A stretch of DNA of 64,000 bases, from assembly GCA_021234155.1 (NCBI GenBank), contig JAJEKV010000009.1:7365546-7429545 (forward strand), read 5' to 3'. Made by a program: the position numbers and the translations under genes. Position 1 is the stretch's first letter. Every line of letters begins with the position of its first letter. Shown in pieces: positions 56,413 to 64,000 of this stretch. A model generated the notes under the pieces. That model did not search any database. It was not told the DNA's origin and saw nothing but the letters and a program-made list of their open reading frames with translations. The stretch is from Isoetes taiwanensis. Its lineage: Eukaryota; Streptophyta; Lycopodiopsida; Isoetales; Isoetaceae.

Positions 56413-56890
56413 TTTTTTTGACATAACAAACAACATATAACTACCACTAATATTAATTAACACAAACCATTGCATTTAATACATTTAAATTAAAATCCTC
56501 TGAAACCCCCTTTGGTTTGGGTGCATATTCACATGGGGGGTTACTCCGGGCAACGAGAGCTGTCGGATGGGCATATTTGCCCTTTATTCCAAGATCTGGA
56601 CTGTACACAGCGATCCTCGTTTGTGGGGTATGCCTGTACAAGTTTTTGTGTACTATATATTAAAGTTTACAAAATACTATAAGGTTTAAGAGAATGTACT
56701 TAATGGTGTTAATTTTGTACATGTATTATAAATTTTCTTGGGGCTCTCGCTGCCTTACGTAACCCCCCGTGTGAATATGCACCCAAACCAAAGGGGGTTT
56801 CAGAGGATTTTAATTTAAATGTATTAAATGCAATGGTTTGTGTTAATTAATATTAGTGGTAGTTATATGTTGTTTGTTATGTCAAAAAAA
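56413..56890. mobile_element. Snap-back MITE with ~150-bp inverted repeats
   Basis: The left arm from 56413 (TTTTTTTGACATAACAAACA) is repeated inverted up to 56890, near-perfect through CCTCTGAAACCCCCTTTGG and CATATTCACA. A ~170-base unique centre separates the arms. The minus-strand frame across it is incidental. Confidence 0.9.
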
Positions 56891-57372
56891 CAAAAGAGGA
56901 ATACTAAATTTGATCAAAGTACCTGAGGCTACATTAAACCCAGGATAATCGTGGAACATAAGATCCCATGAAATGTAAAAACATGGGGTGCCTTCACAAT
57001 GTCGTACATGTTTATGCCTTTCCACAATATCTCTAGCTCCTCAACAAAAGGTTCCATATAAACATCCATATTCTTTACTTGATACTTCTCTATTGATATC
57101 AATTGAAAGATATATGAGAAAAATGCATAAAACTAGCAGAAATGTAGGCTTGGGCAAAGGATAGGGTGGGATCGGAGAACTTTGAAGGAAGGAAGAAATA
57201 GAGGAGGGCAATGTAGATTATACGATTTGATGTAATTTTCGTTTTGTATTTTTTTTTCTTTGTGCCGTAGTTTCCTTTTTATTATTTAGATATGTAGATA
57301 ATGAATGCATGGTATGAAGCCTACGTCTATTGCATTACATATATGAAAAATGGAATAGAATAGAATAGAGGG
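56891..57372. other. Spacer, no gene seen
   Basis: AT-rich with a T run at 57249-57259 and GAATA repeats at 57354-57367, directly before a LINE fragment. Confidence 0.5.
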
Positions 57373-58673
57373 AGATTTGTGGCCTTGGGATGATCAATTT
57401 TCTTTTGAAGAGCAAGGTGATGATTTCTAAGTTTATTTGGAGAATTTTGAGTAAGGTGGACGAGTTCCCGGGGTCCCGTCTTGTTTATCAGTCTTTGCAA
57501 ATGTGCATTTCTTTTGGGTCTCCATCTGTTAGACCACTTTTCTCCTGGGCTCTGTTTTATCCACTAACCGCATACCCTAATGCGTCTCCATTTCTTAGAG
57601 GATTGCTAGTTGCATGGGAGACTGTACAATCTCTATTTCATTTTCACCACCTTGCGCACACTAGCACTACTGCAAGTTGTTGGTGGATTCCATTGGACGG
57701 TGGTCCTCTGGTATCTTCAGTCCACCCATTGATGCAGCGTCGATGGAGATTAGCATGTATATGATATCTGATTGGTATAATAATCAAAGGCAGTTGCTGA
57801 CATGGGAAGAGTTTAGAGCTAAGTTCCTCCTTTTAAGGTGGGATCGGGCTATTTGGCAGAGGGTGTCTTCAATTCTTCCTCCAATAGCACAAGTGGATGC
57901 CCCCAGGCTTGGGTAGTTCACGAGCGTGTCAAAGCAGATAGGTTGGTGAATTCCATGTACAAGGTCCTGTTTGCTGCGGACGTCTTGCCTCCTTCATCTA
58001 AGTGGCCTTTGGTCATTCCTAGGGATCGGCAGAAAGCAATATGGAAATGGGTATGGGATAAACTACTCTATCCCAAAGTATCTGTTTTATGGTGGCAAAT
58101 CACTCATCGTTGTCTGTGTGTTAATATTCTGGTGCACAGATTTCGTCCAGAGGTATCTGCACTTTGTCCCTTATGTGCACAGAGGGACGATACTGTTGAG
58201 CATTGCTTCTTCCTGTGCAGACATGCTAGACATATTTGGTTTTCAAGGCCTCTTCCGTTGCAATTTGAATAGCCAGCAGGTGTTATTAGCAGTCTATCCA
58301 AGTGGTTGAGAAAATTTGGCAAAAAAGGCGTTTCATTTGGCTTCTGCAGGGATCATCTAGTCCATTTGGAAAAGAAAGGAATCTTCTCATATTCAAAGGT
58401 CCTGCTTGGTCAGATGCACAGGTCCTTCTTGATGCCCAACAACGAATTGTCAAAGCATTCAGGTGCTCATCAATTGCTAATGAGGTGAAGAGCCATATTT
58501 GGGAGCACTATCTTCAGATTCACACTTACTCATGAGATTTTGCTTGCTCCTCATACTGTTTAGATGTTGTATTTGAGTGGGGTAGTTTTGCTCTGGTACT
58601 GAGTTTTTAGCCCCCATTGTACTTTGTAACTTTCTTTGGGTAATAAAGGCTCAAGTCCTTCCAAAAAAAAAAA
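57373..58673 (+). mobile_element. LINE 5: 5'-truncated LINE, C-terminal ORF2 and tail
   Basis: It starts within ORF2 (GLGMINFLLKSKVMISKFIWRIL) and keeps the zf-RVT part (SALCPLCAQRDDTVEHCFFLC near 58150) in several frames. It ends with AATAAA at 58642 and an A run 58663-58673. It is closest in pattern to LINE 1 and LINE 4. 5' truncation is normal for LINEs. Confidence 0.88.
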
Positions 58674-61600
58674 TCCTCGAAAACTTATGAAACAACATAT
58701 GAAGAAGCCAAATAAAAAAATGGCTGAAGATGTTGAGAAGTATGGAGGTAGTTTAAACATGTTCTAGTTTGAGATAGTGAAGCATGCTACCAATCATCAT
58801 GAGGTAAACAAGTCAGAAAAGCAATTCATCCAGGAATACTCTTGAAAAATCGGTATAGCAATTTGTGTAGTAATTCTTCAACTTCTAAGAAGTTTGGTAT
58901 TTGAGGCAAAATGGGAAATTATGATATAAAACTAAATACTTTTTACGTCTAAAGTGATGAAATAGATTGGATATGACATAAACATTGTATTTAGGGTTTG
59001 CATAAATATTTTTAGTTTGCCATTCATAGTTTCACTCAAGTTTGAAAGAGGATCCTACATATTATTTATTTGGCTTAATGGAATAAGCATCTTCAACAAA
59101 AGGGCTTAAGTACGTGAAGTTGATTTTTATGTTAATGTATAATTAGTCAAACATTGTAAGCACATGATGACATTTGTATTTGGAACTAAGCAATTAACTA
59201 CAAGACAATATATGCTATTTTAAGACACTAAGTCAACTCCATAATATTGGTTGCTATTTGCCTGGGGTAAAGGCGGTGGTATACATGAGAAAAGGATGGA
59301 GGAAGAAGTTGTCTACTAACACAAAGGAAGAAGAGGAAATCAGAATTATCCAACATGTAGATAGGAGTAGATCATTGCCTTTCTTGCATGTAGTTTCAAG
59401 TTTGCCTACTAATAAAGTACTAGGATTTGTCTTTATAAAACCATTTAGAATATACAATTAGAATAGATTACTCCATTATTACTTTGCTATCAAACAACAT
59501 GCTAAGTAAGCATGATCGTATAAAAATACCTCTGGCTAATCCAAGTGGGATATTGACTATTGCATTCACTGAAAAGATAAGCATATCCATTTGTTCCAAG
59601 GTCTGAGAAGGTTTTACTCTTCTATATTATAAAATGTTGCAAGTTCCAAAATGAAAAGAACTATAAACATGTTGTTAAGAAGATTCCATTGTTATATGCG
59701 TACCAAACCATCTGCGCGCACTAGTAGATCACAATGTTTTTGCAAGAGAATTATTTAACATCAATAATAAAGCATTTGTTTCCTTCTTGATGTATTTGTT
59801 TGTTTGATCTAGAAATCTTTGATGTCACCTATTAGTCATGAAGTTAGAATTTATTTCCATAGGACGGCATGGAAAGTTTGATCTCACCTTGAGCACGACA
59901 AAAACAACCACTGCAAGTATACGCATTACTCAAAATAAACCATAGAGAAGAGGGACATTCTACTCAATCGGTGACTCAAAGCAATGCAATCACTTCATAC
60001 ATTTTTGAAATCATCCATTTTATTCCATATGGCAGATGGTCGTGAGCAATATAGGCTCGTATATTTACCCATAGATACCCATTCCTGAACAAACCAAGAG
60101 AGCATTTAATCACTTTGTCACTAAGGAGTGTGTGTTGGTATAGGCCTTCTATTTAACCATCTATTTAACCATCCTAGTGTTTGTCACTAAGGACTTGCCA
60201 AAATGTACTTGGCATTAAATCTGGCTCTAAATCTCAAAACCAGACATACAACAATCTGTACGAGCAGGATGAACAATATATGCCATATGTTGCTTCTTAC
60301 ATATTGGCTACTTGGGATTGATGCAGACCAAAATACAATCTTGCACATATAGTTAATCCAAATCAGAGCATATAGATCCTCAAACTCATGGAATGGCATG
60401 AACTATTATGAAACAACCCTATTTTGTCTAACGCAACTATTACTAGCACTGCAACAGATGCTATCTAGAATAGCCCTAGAGCATGCAAAGTTGAATTTCT
60501 TTATGGGTTGCTCGAAATTACAGAATAGCATTACACCATATTATTCTCATGAGCTTAATCACTTTTGAGCTTGAATGACTTGCTACATCGCTGGTGTCTT
60601 CACAGACAGGAAAACAAAATGCTGCCTGTAAAATTTCAAAGCCCTACGGTACATGTAACTCAACCACATAAAATAATAAACCAATCCCTGCAAGTTAGGT
60701 GTTAACAACAATTTGGGCAGCATGTAAAATCTACGAATCTGGTATTGAGCTGTTAATTTACCCCTTTATAGAATCGGATAGAAATGGTGGCAATATGCTG
60801 CATATTTGAAGTTATCTCTAAGTTAGTAACAAAATTGGCCTCAACAGAATTAAGTTAAAAACTGAAGATGCTATGAACATGACATGGTCTAATTTGGCTC
60901 CCATGCAATCACAATATCAACTCCCAATGGGCAGGTCTGTATCTTTAGTAACTTTAGTAACTGCTCGTAATCATATTTTGTTCCAGTCATATAGAACACT
61001 AATACGAAGCATGGTGTCATGCCATGCCATTCTAATAACAAGATTTACCTTGGAACATCTAAAAAACGTATGGTGACAGCTAAAAAGTAAAAACCACATC
61101 AGAACATGGATGATAGAAACGTATTTGTTAACTTAGCAATTCAGCTTGCACACAATTCAGCAATCCTGCCCAAATGGGGTTTTCAACACATATCAAATGA
61201 GCTTCATAACCTAATGAGACCAAACAAGATCACATGACCAGATATTAAAGTGTCGGAGAGGTTTAGACATCACTCTGCATCAATTTGAAATGCAGATTTT
61301 GGAAAGTGATGAGTAAAATATATAATGGGTTCAACTGGCTAGAGGACACTGAGTGCATGCCATGATGTTTTTACAGCCAAAATTCTTACCGTTCTTTCAC
61401 TCTCAATAGCGCCTTACCTGGTGTACTAGTCTAAATCTGCAACACTTTACAAATGATATAAAGCCTGAAATGAAAGGAAAGTAACCATGCTAAAATGGAA
61501 TAGTGGAGATTACTAGAGTTTGTTCTCTATTGCAAAAACATAAGCTCATGATGACTGAGTAAGAATGGAACAAATTCAATAACAAAATTTACAAGCTTAC

Positions 61601-63253
61601 TTGCCACTGTGCAGTCCAATTCGCAGCCCAAAGTGATACCCAACTGTTATAGACCTATCTTAGAAAACATGTATTGCCTCTCTTCATGACCTTAAACCAC
61701 TTTTGTTAAGACTAAAGAAATAGAAAAACAGAATTTTACCACTTTAAACGGCTCTTTTGACAGTAAGATGATGCTGCTACAATAGTTAGAATAGTTGCAA
61801 AGGAAAAATCTGTGTATTTAGTGTAAACGTTATCATACCTGGTCACCGCTTTGCTGTCTGATGGTAAGCTCTTCCAAGTGGAAATAAGACCAGCATCACA
61901 AATAAGGAACTACAAGCAAGGAACCAAAGCGATAAGAATGGATGTTGCACCTGCGGAAAAAACTTTAGAAGGAACGACGAAGTTATCGCTCAAAGGATGT
62001 TTTAATAGTAAGATGCAGCACTGAGCCAGGAATGAATGGTATGGTAGAGACAAACATCAAGACCAAGCATGATGTGAAGTTCTAAGCCTTGCATATAACG
62101 CCCAAAAGGACGCTCGAGTCTAGCTCCGGGCAAGGCAATATTGTGAACTAGAAACGGTGCAATGTTCCGGCTTTGCAAATGTTGGAAACCTGTAAGTGAA
62201 GTGCCTGAATATGTCTGCAGTAATTTTTGAAATATTACTTAGAAGCTATGTTGTAAATGATTAGCAAGAGCTGTCTCTCTGCGACACGCTTCTTCCTGTA
62301 CCTATCTGCAAGCCTTCCTTTTTTGTCCGTTGTTCATCACAAATTATGTGGAAACGATATGCTAAGGTCTTCTCTCTCTTTGCTTTGTCTATAAGTCGTT
62401 CTAAGCCGTTTTTAAAGCTAGGCAAAAGGTCTAAAAAAACAAATTAAAAAAGGTCACATTCGAAGAAAAAAAAAGGGCTTCTTTTTGCTACGTCATTCGA
62501 CACCTTTTTTGGGTTGCCCCTAGGGGGGCAAACCCTTGTTTATGTGGGTTTATGGCATATCCTAGGTATATGCTAGAATATACCTAGGATATGCTGATGA
62601 CTGCTCAAAACCTACTATTGGCTGTAAACTCTCGGTCACCTGCATTCTGGATCCAGGATGCTCCAACCGAGTAACTGGCAGGGCAGATCGAAGATTTTCC
62701 TTTCAGAATTTATGTCCGCAGTTGCAAGGATCGGAGCAAAAATAGAGGAATAGCTGGTGAACGGCATTTTAAAGATTCTACTCGACTCGCTCTGTGTCAC
62801 AACTTTTAACTTTTGGGCACTCGAATCATTGCAACACCATGGCTCAGTTCAACAAACCAGATTAAATCTTTGGGTGCTTTGATTGGGGATGACCATGGCT
62901 GCTTATAGATGGCCAGGGCATACAAGGAATGTCTTCCCAAAGGATCTATTCATTTTGCATGAGATTTAGGATACCCAAATAATAGCATTGAGAATGGCAT
63001 AACAGTAGATCGAGAGGAGGAGATGGATGGTATTCCCTGTATATCAACTAAAGCGGCTCAAGGTAAGAATTATTCTATTGTTTTGTTTCTTCCTTATTGA
63101 TCCCATAGTATAGATAAGCTCCTGGAAAACACTATTTGGAAGGTGTCTTTTTAAACTTAATCATGCATCATGTCGTAGTAGAAGAGTGCAATTCCTCATG
63201 ATAGAAAATACATTGGACTCTTCTCTTCCTTTGTCTGACCATCTCATTCGGTT
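58674..63253. other. AT-rich spacer; no supported gene
   Basis: No recognisable coding. Short frames at 59254-59461 and 60187-60399 overlap antisense partners and lack motifs. The only strong structure is the hairpin at 62555-62594. Introns or UTR of an unseen gene are possible. Confidence 0.4.
62555..62594. repeat. Perfect 17-bp-arm hairpin
   Basis: GCATATCCTAGGTATAT, loop GCTAGA, then the exact complement. A second, imperfect G/C hairpin (GGTTGCCCC/GGGGCAAACC) lies 30 bases upstream. Confidence 0.93.
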
Positions 63254-63660
63254 GTGAGCCATCTCATTCGGTTGTCTGCTTCCTGCGGAAGTCTCTCTAA
63301 TGCAAACTCTGCAGTTGGCGAAATCCAAGCCCATACACTTGCAATTAGTGGAGCTCATGCTAAGCTTGGAAAAGATGCAATGGCCATTTGTTTATATTAC
63401 AACATGCATCATATGAAGGCACAAAACCAGATAAGTTCACATTTTTTAGCTTTATGAAGCTTGTAGCAGCACAAACAATATTCAGGCAAGACGACATATT
63501 CATCAGCAAATGGTTGACAATGCATGACAAAGTTATTGGTTATATAATTTCTTGATATGTATGCAAAATGTGGTTATTTGGGGGAGGCAGATGCAGTATT
63601 AAACAAAAGCAGGAATGCAATTATCTCTAGATATGCTCAGCATGGGAAGGTCCTGTCGGA
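63254..63660 (+). pseudogene. PPR protein fragment, frame-broken
   Basis: SCGSLSNANSAVGEIQAHTLA followed by HAKLGKDAMAICLYYNMH resembles PPR repeats. After a frame change, FLDMYAKCGYLGEADAVLNK and IISRYAQHGKV give the hallmark MYAKCG and YAQHG. Order and spacing match a plant PLS-type PPR protein. Possibly from the same ancestral gene family as 55687-56037. Confidence 0.75.
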
Positions 63661-64000
63661 GGAACGGTTTCTAAAGCTTAATGATGTTATCTTCTATATG
63701 TTCTTCCATCCAGCTTGTAAATAATATGAGTTGTGTATTAGAATCTACTCCTCGCATCCTGAATGTAAGCGAACCAATGCAGTGCTGTCAGGGTTCATGC
63801 AAAAATGGTATTTTGGAGTTCTCTAAATGTTCCAGATTTTTTAATGCTTAGATTACAGATGTCTGGATAGGCATTGGATGGTTGCGTGATCAACTTCAGG
63901 TATTTGACTATTTCTGATAAAGTCGGTTGCAATAATAGGCTTCATTCTCATGCCACTTTGGAGCATTTTATTGTTCTAATGTTTGTCGAATGTGCAAGTG
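63661..64000. other. Window end, no gene seen
   Basis: AT-rich continuation after the PPR relic; nothing recognised. Confidence 0.5.

Overview
The window looks like nuclear DNA of a land plant with a large, repeat-rich genome. Support comes from spliced genes with TATA boxes, a plastid-type glutamate-cysteine ligase, pentatricopeptide-repeat (PPR) fragments, a copia element primed by initiator tRNA-Met, a TNP2-type CACTA transposase and several plant-type LINEs. A seed-free plant such as a fern is my guess; nothing here proves it. Apparently intact host coding is limited to GSH1 at 25.3-26.8 kb; almost everything else is mobile or decayed.

Layout. 1-9241: a copia LTR element (5' LTR cut by the window edge) that lacks reverse transcriptase and carries a nested long-inverted-repeat element between its primer binding site and gag. 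10.3-13.3 kb: a multi-exon minus-strand gene or pseudogene joining a RING-like zinc finger to an FCP1-type HAD domain, with a G/T minisatellite in one intron. 14.2-19.8 kb: a MITE split by a LINE with clear target duplications. 25.3-27.4 kb: GSH1 with one coding exon and a 5'-UTR intron. 28.4-33.6 kb: a LINE whose 5' region is three tandem monomers of about 940 bp. 35.4-39.5 kb: a spliced gene for a ParB-like plus DNA-methyltransferase-like protein. 40.3-43.4 kb: a Rep-type HUH endonuclease element present as an inverted pair. 43.4-44.4 kb: a transposase-like helix-turn-helix (HTH) ORF and an unknown ORF. 44.9-53.8 kb: LINE fragments and a CACTA transposase gene split by a LINE with a 17-bp target duplication. 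55.7-64 kb: PPR fragments, a snap-back MITE, a 5'-truncated LINE and AT-rich sequence.

The most unusual part is 35-44 kb. The ParB/methyltransferase-like gene has nine GC-rich palindromes (core GATCGC-N4-GCGATC) in its introns and flanks and none seen in its exons. Introns 1 and 2 are visibly homologous, and intron 3 shares the same core. This resembles either a ParB/parS-like self-binding arrangement in a plant mobile element or repeated introner-like introns. The gene copy is broken by three in-frame TAG codons, all explainable as CAG to TAG, and by two frameshifts. Next to it sits a Rep/HUH gene without a helicase domain, resembling the recently described Replitrons.

All function calls come from motif recognition by eye; no database search was possible.
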